IMG/VR virus record: IMGVR_UViG_3300031857_000376
Coordinates: 1 to 45,403 of that record
Direction: 5' to 3' (one strand)
Origin: a virus
DNA length: 45,403 bases
The notes under the pieces are model-generated. The model saw only the letters and a list, made by a program, of their open reading frames with translations, was not told where the DNA came from and searched no databases. Shown here piece by piece: positions 25,900 through 33,020 of this stretch. How positions within the stretch are numbered: position 1 is the first letter of the stretch; each line of letters begins with the position of its first letter. Made by a program: the position numbers and the translations under genes.

Positions 25900-26401
25900 T
25901 CATTTTCCTCCTGATTGTTCTCTTAGCCTTCCATACAAGCTTCTTTGCATACTTAGGCGAACAACTTAATATAGCAGATATTTCTACGTAAGACAACCCA
26001 TCGTATTCTTTTAACAACAATGCTCTACGTTGCTTGTTAGGCAATGTGTCACAGATAACAGTTACACCCTCTATTTTCTGCTTAACTGCTAACAAGGATT
26101 CAGGGGTGACTACATCTACCATCTCAACGTCTGTTTTAAGGCTGTTAAACGGCTGTCTGAGGCACTTTCTATTAGCGATGGTACAGAGCCATGTGTATAG
26201 CTGACTATCGCCTTTAAACGCCCCTAATCCCCTGTATGCATCTAGCAATACATCCTGAGTTATTTCTTCTGCTTGTGCGTCATCATCCACCCTCCTACGT
26301 ATGAATCTGTATATACGTTGTCTATACATTGACACTAGGGTGGCGTAAGCCTTCTCACTGCCCCCTAATGCCTCTGCGATAAGCTCTTTATCAGATTTCA
26401 C
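25886..26401 (-). CDS. ECF-type RNA polymerase sigma factor
   Basis: 171 aa from GTG 26401, overlapping the reductase stop by 11 bases. Only regions 2 and 4 are present, as in ECF (group 4) sigma factors. Region 2 at about 15-83: AYATLVSMYRQRIYRFIRRRVD, AEEITQDVLLDAYRGLGAFKG, YTWLCTIANRKCL (core binding and -10 recognition). A linker follows, then region 4 at about 115-166: LPNKQRRALLLKEYDGLSYVEISAILSCSPKYAKKLVWKAKRTIRRK, a helix-turn-helix for the -35 element. It should bind host core polymerase. Since the phage has no polymerase of its own, it is the best candidate for switching on late genes at the paired elements at 9272 and 42947. No clear anti-sigma factor is visible. Confidence 0.9.
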   Translation of the reverse strand: MKSDKELIAEALGGSEKAYATLVSMYRQRIYRFIRRRVDDDAQAEEITQDVLLDAYRGLGAFKGDSQLYTWLCTIANRKCLRQPFNSLKTDVEMVDVVTPESLLAVKQKIEGVTVICDTLPNKQRRALLLKEYDGLSYVEISAILSCSPKYAKKLVWKAKRTIRRKMNEQQ

Positions 26402-28283
26402 ATACCCCCGCTACGCAAGCAAGCTGTTGTGCCCCCTCAACGTTATCGGTAGTTTCAATGAATGCATCCCAATCAATTGTCTTAGGCATCTTATCTTTCA
26501 TATTTTCATATTCAAGATGTGAGATTTCTTCATATGGTGCTTGTTTGTATGTACCACCATCCCAAGGGAGGAATGAAATACCACTGATCTCATCAAAGTG
26601 TTCCCACACCCATGCACCAACTGAGGGCCAATCTTCTTCTTTGACATACACAGTTACAGATGGCTTATGTTCACACCAGTGACGTTGATAAGCAAGCCAC
26701 AACTTCAGGTGAGTAAAGCTATCCAACTCATCACGTGTAATACAACCATCAGGTGCTTTCATAGGAAAGCTAAAGATAGTTGTATCCAAAGGTTTCATTA
26801 CATCAGCTTCCGCAGGGATTCCCTGATTCTTAAGAAACTGTGTAATAGGGTCTTTGTTATCATTACGAACACGACGTATATAGTACTGGCTATGACGAGC
26901 GTGAATACCCGAAGCACTATCCACAAGCTGCGACACAGTACCTGAAGGCTTGACACAAGTGATTGCAGCAGACTGAGGTATTCCGAGAACATCAGCAAAT
27001 TCCTTATTACTAGTAACAGCCACACTACGCAGCATCTCTAATCTTGATGACAGACCCACATCATTCACATCATTCAGCACAGGGCAGTCGAGGATTCCTG
27101 TGATGGAGACTCCGAGAAGCCGTTCAGCCTCAGTATTGTTCTGCCAGATTTTTCTAAGATATGGAAATTCTGTGAGAGTTGATTGGAAAGTTCCCAAGAT
27201 AGTGGCAAGTCGCACTTTTCGGCTAAGAGTATCTCCGTTATCTGTGTCTCGGGCCACCACTTCTGTAAGATTACAAAATTGATATGGACGGAGAATGATT
27301 TCAGAACATGGGTTAGTTCCAAAGTCATAGTTACTATCTCGTCTTCCATTCTTTTCAACCGTATACTTAGCAGCTTCCCTTGAAAAGATTCCTCGTTCTC
27401 CACTATGAGACTGGTACAATGCCAACCATTCTGCCATAAATTCCCCAACTGTGGGCTTGACATTATAAGATGCACTGTTGTTTGCCAAAGCTCGTTGTCC
27501 CTCTCGCTCCCACCAATTTCCGCTTTTCGCATGACGCATCCTATCATCAGACAAATCAGACAAGCTAATCATAGCTGATCTACGTACACCACCAACTACA
27601 ACTACTTCACCAATCTTACACATAATGTCATGGCACTCTAAGCTAGTCAGCTTACGTCCAGCAGCACCTTGAAACTTACTAGTAACAAACTTAAACAAGT
27701 CAACTAATGGCTCAGGGCCTGATGCTCTACCACCAAATGTTTTGAGTCGAGTACCAGCAGGTCGTACTTTACTTACGTCCCATTTTGGGATTTCACCACT
27801 GTATAACAATGCAAGAATTTGTCGTAAAGCTTTTGCCCAACCTGCTTTACTGTCTGATACCACAATTGTAGTGTCACTGTTAAACATGAGCGCAGGTACA
27901 TCAGGTAATTTTTGAACATATTTACTTTCTACAGAGAATCCAACACCCGTTCCGCACAACAGAATGTACATAGCTTCATCAAAGCTCTTAACATCATCTA
28001 CAGGCAGATAGGAACAATTATAACCAGCAGTGTTATCACGATTTAGTGCTTCACCAGCAGTCATCATAGCTCGCATAGAAGGCATCACTTCATGGTTAAG
28101 GATGGCACTATGCAGTTCATTAAACAACTCTCGTGGCATTTGATAGTTCACCTTAGTCTTAAGATGCTTATCCATAAAATTCATATAGCGATCTACAGTT
28201 TCAGGCCAATGCTCACGTCTGTTACTAGTATCAACAAAACGTGAGTATCTACTCTTTGCAATAAATGTTTGGTAACTATCCAT
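26391..28283 (-). CDS. nrdJ: Adenosylcobalamin-dependent class II ribonucleotide reductase, monomeric (NrdJ/RTPR type)
   Basis: 630 aa. Reduces ribonucleotides (probably triphosphates) to deoxyribonucleotides for phage DNA synthesis, using coenzyme B12. The catalytic set is complete and spaced as in the Lactobacillus leichmannii enzyme: C90 (GYNCSYLP), C326 and E328 in FGTNPCSEI (radical Cys and Glu), C337 eleven residues after C326, and a C-terminal C623-x4-C628 pair that re-reduces the site. It is about 100 residues shorter than that enzyme. No small subunit gene is needed or present. ATG 28283 overlaps the previous TAA (TAATG). Two exact TTACTAGTAA copies and one near copy lie inside. The dependence on B12 implies a host that makes or imports cobalamin. 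Confidence 0.92.
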   Translation of the reverse strand: MDSYQTFIAKSRYSRFVDTSNRREHWPETVDRYMNFMDKHLKTKVNYQMPRELFNELHSAILNHEVMPSMRAMMTAGEALNRDNTAGYNCSYLPVDDVKSFDEAMYILLCGTGVGFSVESKYVQKLPDVPALMFNSDTTIVVSDSKAGWAKALRQILALLYSGEIPKWDVSKVRPAGTRLKTFGGRASGPEPLVDLFKFVTSKFQGAAGRKLTSLECHDIMCKIGEVVVVGGVRRSAMISLSDLSDDRMRHAKSGNWWEREGQRALANNSASYNVKPTVGEFMAEWLALYQSHSGERGIFSREAAKYTVEKNGRRDSNYDFGTNPCSEIILRPYQFCNLTEVVARDTDNGDTLSRKVRLATILGTFQSTLTEFPYLRKIWQNNTEAERLLGVSITGILDCPVLNDVNDVGLSSRLEMLRSVAVTSNKEFADVLGIPQSAAITCVKPSGTVSQLVDSASGIHARHSQYYIRRVRNDNKDPITQFLKNQGIPAEADVMKPLDTTIFSFPMKAPDGCITRDELDSFTHLKLWLAYQRHWCEHKPSVTVYVKEEDWPSVGAWVWEHFDEISGISFLPWDGGTYKQAPYEEISHLEYENMKDKMPKTIDWDAFIETTDNVEGAQQLACVAGVCEI

Positions 28284-28417
28284 TAATCATCCACCTTATC
28301 TTCGTTAAAAATTGCTACTTCTACAATACCTAGATATACACATAAGTATACACCCGGCCCCGCATTAATCTCAAATCCAAATGCCAGTCCACCCATCCAT
28401 CTAAACGCTAGTGACAT
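28283..28417 (-). CDS. Very small hydrophobic protein upstream of nrdJ
   Basis: 44 aa from ATG 28417 with GGAGATAG upstream. MSLAFRWMGGLAFGFEINAGP, then GVYLCVYLGIVEVAIFNEDKVDD, is amphipathic and beta-like, perhaps membrane-associated. The TAA overlaps the nrdJ ATG, giving translational coupling. No family recognised. Confidence 0.55.
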   Translation of the reverse strand: MSLAFRWMGGLAFGFEINAGPGVYLCVYLGIVEVAIFNEDKVDD

Positions 28418-28583
28418 GTTCTATCTCCATATTGTTTTCTTCCAACATCCTCATATTAAATAAGATTAGTTTAGCATCGTCACTCAACATCTTATAGAAC
28501 AAAGGGCCATATTTACCTGAGCATACTACCTCATCGAATGCTTTAATCGTGTGGTGTAACCACGCTTCTTCCTCGTTTTGCAT
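28401..28583 (-). CDS. Small acidic helical protein, unknown
   Basis: 60 aa beginning inside the HNH gene's 3' end (41-base overlap). MQNEEEAWLHHTIKAFDEVV, then KMLSDDAKLILFNMRMLEENN, is helical and acidic. The 3' end overlaps the next small gene by 17 bases. No family recognised; it could be a small regulator of a neighbour. Confidence 0.5.
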   Translation of the reverse strand: MQNEEEAWLHHTIKAFDEVVCSGKYGPLFYKMLSDDAKLILFNMRMLEENNMEIEHVTSV

Positions 28584-28935
28584 CTATCTTTTCTCCTGCT
28601 GTTTTCTTTTTATGACATGTGGAACACAATACCTGTAGATTATAACTCTCACAGAACAATCTGTCAATGTATACATCCCAAGACACAAAACCAGTAGTGG
28701 GGTCAACTACTGGATTAACATGGTCTACTTGAACATCTTTAGCTACGTGGTGCTTCTTACATGCAGCACACTTATAGTGCATTGCTTGCTTACCTGTCTT
28801 TTTATTGATCTTCTTACCTACAAATGCTTCTTTCAATGTAATCCACTTAGGAGGCCATCTACGCATACCACCTCGTAATGTAGAAGTAATGAAGCTACGA
28901 TAGCGACCTTCTGTCCACTCACCACCATTTCTCAC
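28543..28935 (-). CDS. HNH endonuclease (phage type, with zinc Cys pairs)
   Basis: 130 aa from a GTG start overlapping the upstream TGA. N-terminal part GEWTEGRYRSFITSTLRGGMRRWPPKW is typical of a phage HNH subfamily. HNH core: CAAC pair (about 75-78), VQVDHVNPVVD (the D-H pair), then NLQVLCSTCHKKKT with the second Cys pair and the final His. It may cut host DNA or act in recombination; free-standing HNH genes in early phage regions can also be homing elements. Nothing indicates a disrupted target gene. Confidence 0.85.
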   Translation of the reverse strand: MRNGGEWTEGRYRSFITSTLRGGMRRWPPKWITLKEAFVGKKINKKTGKQAMHYKCAACKKHHVAKDVQVDHVNPVVDPTTGFVSWDVYIDRLFCESYNLQVLCSTCHKKKTAGEKIDAKRGRSVVTPHD

Positions 28936-29078
28936 AACCTAGCTTCCATATATAAACCTACATTACCAAGGGCATAACCAATGAATGCTATACCTAATCC
29001 TGTCTTACCTGTTACTAGTAACTGAACAGCTACTATTGTGTACACAACACCTATCATTGCAATAAGCCAACTAGCCAT
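28932..29078 (-). CDS. Small two-segment membrane protein
   Basis: 48 aa: MASWLIAMIGVVYTIVAVQL and TGLGIAFIGYALGNVGLYMEARL form two hydrophobic stretches separated by LVTGK. Ribosome site GGAGAAGAAC precedes the ATG. Its TGA overlaps the HNH GTG. An exact GTTACTAGTAAC (29011-29022) sits in the middle and reads LLVT. Function unknown; such proteins are common early phage membrane peptides. Confidence 0.6.
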   Translation of the reverse strand: MASWLIAMIGVVYTIVAVQLLVTGKTGLGIAFIGYALGNVGLYMEARL

Positions 29079-29409
29079 TGTTCTTCTCCTTCAGCTTTTC
29101 CTCTGCCCACCACACTGCTGATTGAAAAGCCTGTTCAGTCACCCAAGATTCTTTCCAACCCTGTGCAATCTCCTCATCCGTCAGCCCTACCCATGTGCGC
29201 TGTGGCATCTGAAAACAGAACCCAGTAGGTCGCACATCTGCTTCTCGTCCAGCAGTGCCGTTGCCTGAATAAGCCACAGGCTCTTGCTCTGGCTGTGCCA
29301 AGGCTTCTTTGATGGCGGTGATGGCTTCCAAGGTTCTTGGATGTGCTTCGTCCTCATGGTAGGCGTGTAACAACGCATCAAGCACCAACTTTAATTCTTC
29401 TTGTGTCAT
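29071..29409 (-). CDS. Conserved phage protein with a repeat-prone Trp-rich C-terminus
   Basis: 112 aa. N-terminal helix MTQEELKLVLDALLHAYHED, then ITAIKEALAQPEQEPVAYSG, then WVGLTDEEIAQGWKESWVTE and FQSAVWWAEEKLKEKN. The ALAQPEQEPVA and TWVGLTDEEI phrases are frequent in phage and prophage proteins of proteobacteria, with no established function. ATGA overlap with the gene before it. Confidence 0.7.
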   Translation of the reverse strand: MTQEELKLVLDALLHAYHEDEAHPRTLEAITAIKEALAQPEQEPVAYSGNGTAGREADVRPTGFCFQMPQRTWVGLTDEEIAQGWKESWVTEQAFQSAVWWAEEKLKEKNNG

Positions 29410-29501
29410 ACAGGTGCATCCTCAAAGTTATCAGGATTAAACTTAGGTGGCTTGTCATTCTTAGGTGGTTGCAATGGTTGTGTTGGGAAAGGCCAAGTCA
29501 T
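29406..29501 (-). CDS. Proline-rich micro-protein
   Basis: 31 aa: MTWPFPTQPLQPPKNDKPPK, ending FNPDNFEDAPV. Ribosome site AAGGAATAAT directly before the ATG, start placed immediately after thyX, and an ATGA overlap with the next gene all argue that it is translated. Disordered; function unknown. Confidence 0.55.
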   Translation of the reverse strand: MTWPFPTQPLQPPKNDKPPKFNPDNFEDAPV

Positions 29502-29502
29502 A

Positions 29503-30123
29503 TTATTCCTTAAACGTGGATGGAAAATGTGTTACTAATAACGCTTTGCATTGTTCTGCTATCTCTCTGTGTTCTTTCTGTGTAGCCTTGTCACATCGTA
29601 TGTCTACATAGTGTATCCAGCTACGCAAATTACCATTCATGTACATGCGAGTAGGAGTTAAACCTTCAGGCAACACTTTACGTGCAACCTCTTTGGCTAT
29701 ACCCTTACTCAACGCTGTATGATAGACATACTCTGCATCATCAGCAACACGTTGTTGCATTGCTTGCCACCAAGACTTAAGCTGTATATCTGTAGTTTCA
29801 AGACTATTCTGTCTGTTAGTTACATCTTGCATACGTGCTTCACTTGTTTCCATAGATACAGCTACTTCTGCATAACGTTGACTAAACTCTTGAAAACTAA
29901 AACTACGATGACGCAATATCTGCCTAGCTATGTCTCGTGTAGTATTGATCTCTACACACATATTAACCATCTCAAACGGACTCCAATGATTGTTATCTTT
30001 GAGATATTTAATTAGCTTAGGTGCTGTCTCAGTGTTGTCCTGATTGTCAGGGTTGCTAACCCTAGCCATGTAAGCAATAAGCTCATCACCGCTAGGGGTA
30101 GCCCATACAAGGCTTACTCGCAT
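29503..30123 (-). CDS. thyX: Flavin-dependent thymidylate synthase
   Basis: 206 aa, usual length for the family. Converts dUMP to dTMP with methylene-tetrahydrofolate, FAD and NADPH. The signature RHR-x2-S is present as RHRSFS (71-76), followed by SQRYAE (81-86), and the FEMVNM helix is upstream. It supplies dTMP alongside the reductase in the same operon. The start overlaps the previous stop by ten bases. Confidence 0.95.
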   Translation of the reverse strand: MRVSLVWATPSGDELIAYMARVSNPDNQDNTETAPKLIKYLKDNNHWSPFEMVNMCVEINTTRDIARQILRHRSFSFQEFSQRYAEVAVSMETSEARMQDVTNRQNSLETTDIQLKSWWQAMQQRVADDAEYVYHTALSKGIAKEVARKVLPEGLTPTRMYMNGNLRSWIHYVDIRCDKATQKEHREIAEQCKALLVTHFPSTFKE

Positions 30124-30368
30124 TTAGCTTTGCATTTCTTTTTCTTAACAGGTTCTTCTTCTTCTTCAGAATACTTTTCCCACAACTCATCTGCGTTAAG
30201 TGGCTTACCACTATCTGTATGTGGGTCAAGGTGAATTGTATAACCAAATGCACCGCTGAGTAAATTAGCAAATTGTTGTGCTATTTCACCATATGTAACC
30301 CACTCATCAAGATCACCTTGCACTGTGTGTGTAACACCATATTCTTCAAGTTCAAATTTAAATTTCAT
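30114..30368 (-). CDS. Small acidic/basic-tailed protein, unknown
   Basis: 84 aa from ATG 30368, preceded by AAAGGGAAC; the open frame extends further upstream but lacks a ribosome site there. MKFKFELEEYGVTHTVQGDLDEWVTYGEIAQQFANLLSGAFGYTI, then an acidic run and a KKKKCKAKCE tail with two Cys. Looks like a small alpha/beta domain with a charged tail. No family recognised. Confidence 0.65.
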   Translation of the reverse strand: MKFKFELEEYGVTHTVQGDLDEWVTYGEIAQQFANLLSGAFGYTIHLDPHTDSGKPLNADELWEKYSEEEEEPVKKKKCKAKCE

Positions 30369-30519
30369 TTTGTTCCCTTTGTTTAAAATCTTGCAACTGC
30401 TTGTTCCACTCTTTAGTCTGTGCGTTATTAATAACGACTCGCTTCCTAGTCTTCCCAATCTTCTCCAGTTCCAAGGTCTGCTTCGTCTTCTTCAATTGTG
30501 TCTTCTTCTGTGTAGTCAT
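30358..30519 (-). CDS. Possible small basic protein overlapping its upstream neighbour
   Basis: 53 aa from ATG 30519. MTTQKKTQLKKTKQTLELEK and TRKRVVINNAQTKEWNKQLQ give a basic helical chain. The first 74 bases overlap the 3' end of the gene at 30446-30679 in another frame. It fills the gap between that stop (30446) and the gene starting at 30368, which favours translation of at least its 3' part. The near-palindrome CGTTATTAATAACG (30423-30436) lies inside. Uncertain. Confidence 0.4.
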   Translation of the reverse strand: MTTQKKTQLKKTKQTLELEKIGKTRKRVVINNAQTKEWNKQLQDFKQREQNEI

Positions 30520-30679
30520 GTGTCGGATAAAAGTTAGTGTAGTTTGCAACAAGTACATCAGGTAATAGTTTGATTATGTCTTCAACTGATACACCTAACG
30601 CAATTATCAATTCAACAGGGTCGTCAAAATTATCCTCCACAAATCTAGTCACTGCAAGAAGTTTATCCGAGTAGTTCAT
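30446..30679 (-). CDS. Acidic protein, unknown
   Basis: 77 aa from ATG 30679, preceded by GGGAGAAAAT; an ATG 21 bases upstream is less well placed. Helical first half (MNYSDKLLAVTRFVEDNFDD, VEDIIKLLPDVLVANY) and a strongly acidic tail (TEEDTIEEDEADLGTGEDWED). Acidic tails of this kind occur in DNA mimics and in ssDNA-binding proteins, but no family is visible. Confidence 0.6.
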   Translation of the reverse strand: MNYSDKLLAVTRFVEDNFDDPVELIIALGVSVEDIIKLLPDVLVANYTNFYPTHDYTEEDTIEEDEADLGTGEDWED

Positions 30680-31433
30680 ATTTTCTCCCAAGATATTCAA
30701 TGCTCAAGAACATCTCATCGAAATGACCATCCTCAACCTCATTCAACACAACCAAACCTCGCCAGTGCCTATTGCTTAGCTTATCCATATAACTTTCATC
30801 ATGTAGATAATAGCTACCCGCAATTATAGCACATACTGGTTTACCATCTGCTCGTTTACTGTAGGCAACTTGCTTACCTTGTTGATGACCAGCAACACAA
30901 GACATATGTAGCTTATTAATAATAGTAGCCGCACTACTCGCAGGTCGTCCCATCGCCCCAACAGGCCAATAATGATTAAAGCCAACACCATTAATAAACA
31001 CAGGATGTAGAAACTCATGCACTTCCCAATCGTCTTCGTAACACAAATCTTTAGTTGATATAAGCCCCTCTAGTGTAGGATTGTTGTTCACAGCACGATC
31101 AATGCGGTTCTCATGGTTGCCCATAAGCATCACCATACGTGGTTTATAAACCTTCTCCTTGTTCTTCTTCTGCTTATTCTGCATCTCTTTGATTGGTGCA
31201 AGAAGCTTAGCCATAGCTTCTTTAGCTACGTCTACATCTTTCTTATATCGCAATCCCTCAAAGTATTTGCTACCAACTTTATCATGTGTAGATAGGCTAG
31301 GCATATCTGCGAAGTCACCTAAGTTAATCACAACATCAGGTTTATACTCACAGATAGCCTTACCTGCCCATACCAGATGGTCAGTAGGAACACCTTCCTT
31401 AATTTGACAATCAGGTATTACTAGTATTCTCAT
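30663..31433 (-). CDS. Calcineurin-like metallophosphoesterase
   Basis: 256 aa. Metal-binding motifs in order: PDCQ (7-10) in place of the usual DxH, GDFAD (39-43), GNHE (105-108) and AGHQQG (181-186). The fold hydrolyses phosphoesters; in phages members may act on nucleotides, polynucleotides or protein phosphates. The position between replication genes and thyX suggests nucleic-acid or nucleotide turnover. A near copy of the TTACTAGTAA word lies at the gene's start and encodes ILVI. Confidence 0.85.
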   Translation of the reverse strand: MRILVIPDCQIKEGVPTDHLVWAGKAICEYKPDVVINLGDFADMPSLSTHDKVGSKYFEGLRYKKDVDVAKEAMAKLLAPIKEMQNKQKKNKEKVYKPRMVMLMGNHENRIDRAVNNNPTLEGLISTKDLCYEDDWEVHEFLHPVFINGVGFNHYWPVGAMGRPASSAATIINKLHMSCVAGHQQGKQVAYSKRADGKPVCAIIAGSYYLHDESYMDKLSNRHWRGLVVLNEVEDGHFDEMFLSIEYLGRKYELLG

Positions 31434-31693
31434 TTCTTTTTACTTTTAACTGCTTTACGCATTGCATTAATCTCGTCAACCAATACACCCATACGCTTAT
31501 CAAAAGCAATTGCGTCTTTGTCGTCACCACTTGAAATCCACTCACCAATGTGAATAGTGTATCGTCCATCATGGATAGCAAGACGTGTATCACCATCGTG
31601 GTCTACTTGCCATTGAATGTACGAGTTAGTGTCTGTACCTAAAAACTTACGTGCAGACACAGCTTTATTTCGTTTACCAAAAGTTCCAAACAT
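31430..31693 (-). CDS. Small protein, unknown
   Basis: 87 aa overlapping both neighbours by 1-4 bases. A beta-rich first half (SYIQWQVDHDGDTRLAIHDGRYTIHIGEW) and a basic helical end (FDKRMGVLVDEINAMRKAVKSKKK). No family recognised. Its tight coupling to the nuclease gene upstream suggests a shared process. Confidence 0.65.
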   Translation of the reverse strand: MFGTFGKRNKAVSARKFLGTDTNSYIQWQVDHDGDTRLAIHDGRYTIHIGEWISSGDDKDAIAFDKRMGVLVDEINAMRKAVKSKKK

Positions 31694-32517
31694 TATACAA
31701 TCTCCATTACACGTGGAATATCCACAACATCTACCAAAAACTCTGGCCCATGACTGTACAAGAATGTACGCATCTCAGGCCAGCACTCACCTTTAAAAGA
31801 ACAATAGCTACATGCTGTACATAGTTTTTTGTTCTTACTGGTCTTACTTTGTGCCACTGGTGGGAGTCTAGGAATCTCACCAATGTTACTAGTAACTGTC
31901 TCAACTGCAAAGTCTGCTTGTTGTGCAAACAAACCTCTGTCTACTTGAATAGGGTAGTAGTTAACGTGCCCTAACTCTTTTTGTATAGTAAGAAAACCAG
32001 CAACATCAATATTAAGAGCAGCAGCATATCCGTTTAATTGTTGATAATAGCCGAATGGGTCATCTACTAAACCTCCCTTGAATTTTTCTTCTGAGTATTT
32101 AGTAACACTCTTAACGTCTATCACAACACCATCAATGATGGCATCAATGCGTCCTCTTACATACCAATTGTTACCTATGTCATAGATAACACGTTCCTGT
32201 TTTTTCTCTACAGTGTGACCAGCGTTCTCTGACACATTGAGTACCAGTTCCTCCAGTATATCACCATAAAAGAATTTTAGCAACAAATTACCGTCAGGTT
32301 TAGTTGCTATCTCAGGTGCATTATACTTATACCACAGTTGACGTGGGCATGGTGTGCCTACCTCACTGAAATATAACACACCTTCCTCACGCTTACTATC
32401 CCGTGGTGTAAACCACTTGTCGTAACTAACTTTTACTTCTGTGTTACTAATAGCATTTGGTGTGCTACCACTAATCACAGAGTAAATGTCAGGCACTAGC
32501 GTGTCAATTGTTTTCAT
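31693..32517 (-). CDS. PD-(D/E)xK exonuclease, Cas4/RecB-like with Cys cluster
   Basis: 274 aa. Core motif GRIDAIIDGVVIDVKSV: D125 with D134-V-K136, the PD-(D/E)xK metal and catalytic set, followed by QQLNGYAAAL (a QxxxY-type helix at about 159-168). C57 (TPCPRQ) together with C233, C236, C239 and C245 has the layout of an iron-sulfur cluster as in Cas4 and AddB-type nucleases. Probably a 5' or 3' exonuclease in recombination, host DNA breakdown or replication. It lies directly after the OB-fold-like protein and DNA polymerase genes. Confidence 0.85.
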   Translation of the reverse strand: MKTIDTLVPDIYSVISGSTPNAISNTEVKVSYDKWFTPRDSKREEGVLYFSEVGTPCPRQLWYKYNAPEIATKPDGNLLLKFFYGDILEELVLNVSENAGHTVEKKQERVIYDIGNNWYVRGRIDAIIDGVVIDVKSVTKYSEEKFKGGLVDDPFGYYQQLNGYAAALNIDVAGFLTIQKELGHVNYYPIQVDRGLFAQQADFAVETVTSNIGEIPRLPPVAQSKTSKNKKLCTACSYCSFKGECWPEMRTFLYSHGPEFLVDVVDIPRVMEIV

Positions 32518-33020
32518 TCATCAGCCTTGTCTTCAGACATAGCGATAGCTTGTGCCATGTCTAAATCACCGCATGAGTAGGCTTCAAACATACGTGCTAC
32601 CTGAATCACCTCAATTGCTAATGATTCCCAGTTAGCTTTATCAGTGGGCTTAACGCTATCTACAATGAGTTTAGTTGCATTGCTAATAGAGTTTTGTCGA
32701 ACAATGGCACGATCACCATGCAGGGCAGGGATAGGAAACACCTTTGGAGAGCCATAGGAGGGCTTAGAAGGGGCTGTAGAAGCTGTGCTAGGGGGAGGAG
32801 TACCACTACCCTTAACCAAGAGCCGTACAGAGGCTAAATCCACGTTCTTACCATAGGTGTTTTCGGTATATTGAAAGTCTACCTCATCCCCAATGGAGAA
32901 TGTAGGCTTCTTGAACCCATAACTAAAGCGTTCACCATTAGCTGTAACATTAAATGCTTTCTTAGGGCCAAACTTTGTATTAACTTCTTTCTCAGTGATG
33001 TTCTCAATAACGTAACTCAT
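32514..33020 (-). CDS. Putative OB-fold single-stranded DNA-binding protein
   Basis: 168 aa. The N-terminal 75 residues are beta-rich (VIENITEKEVNTKFGPKKAFNVTANGERFSYGFKKPTFSIGDEVDFQY), an OB-like alternation. A Pro/Ser/Thr linker (about 73-95) and a helical C-terminal half ending acidic (MSEDKADE) follow. An acidic tail after a linker is the layout of SSB proteins. The slot between polymerase and exonuclease fits. Assignment is by layout, not by a motif. Confidence 0.55.
   Translation of the reverse strand: MSYVIENITEKEVNTKFGPKKAFNVTANGERFSYGFKKPTFSIGDEVDFQYTENTYGKNVDLASVRLLVKGSGTPPPSTASTAPSKPSYGSPKVFPIPALHGDRAIVRQNSISNATKLIVDSVKPTDKANWESLAIEVIQVARMFEAYSCGDLDMAQAIAMSEDKADE

Noticed and set aside
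27074-27547. 157-codon minus-strand open frame inside nrdJ in another frame
   Set aside because: The reductase frame is intact with all catalytic residues, and this frame has no recognisable features or ribosome site.
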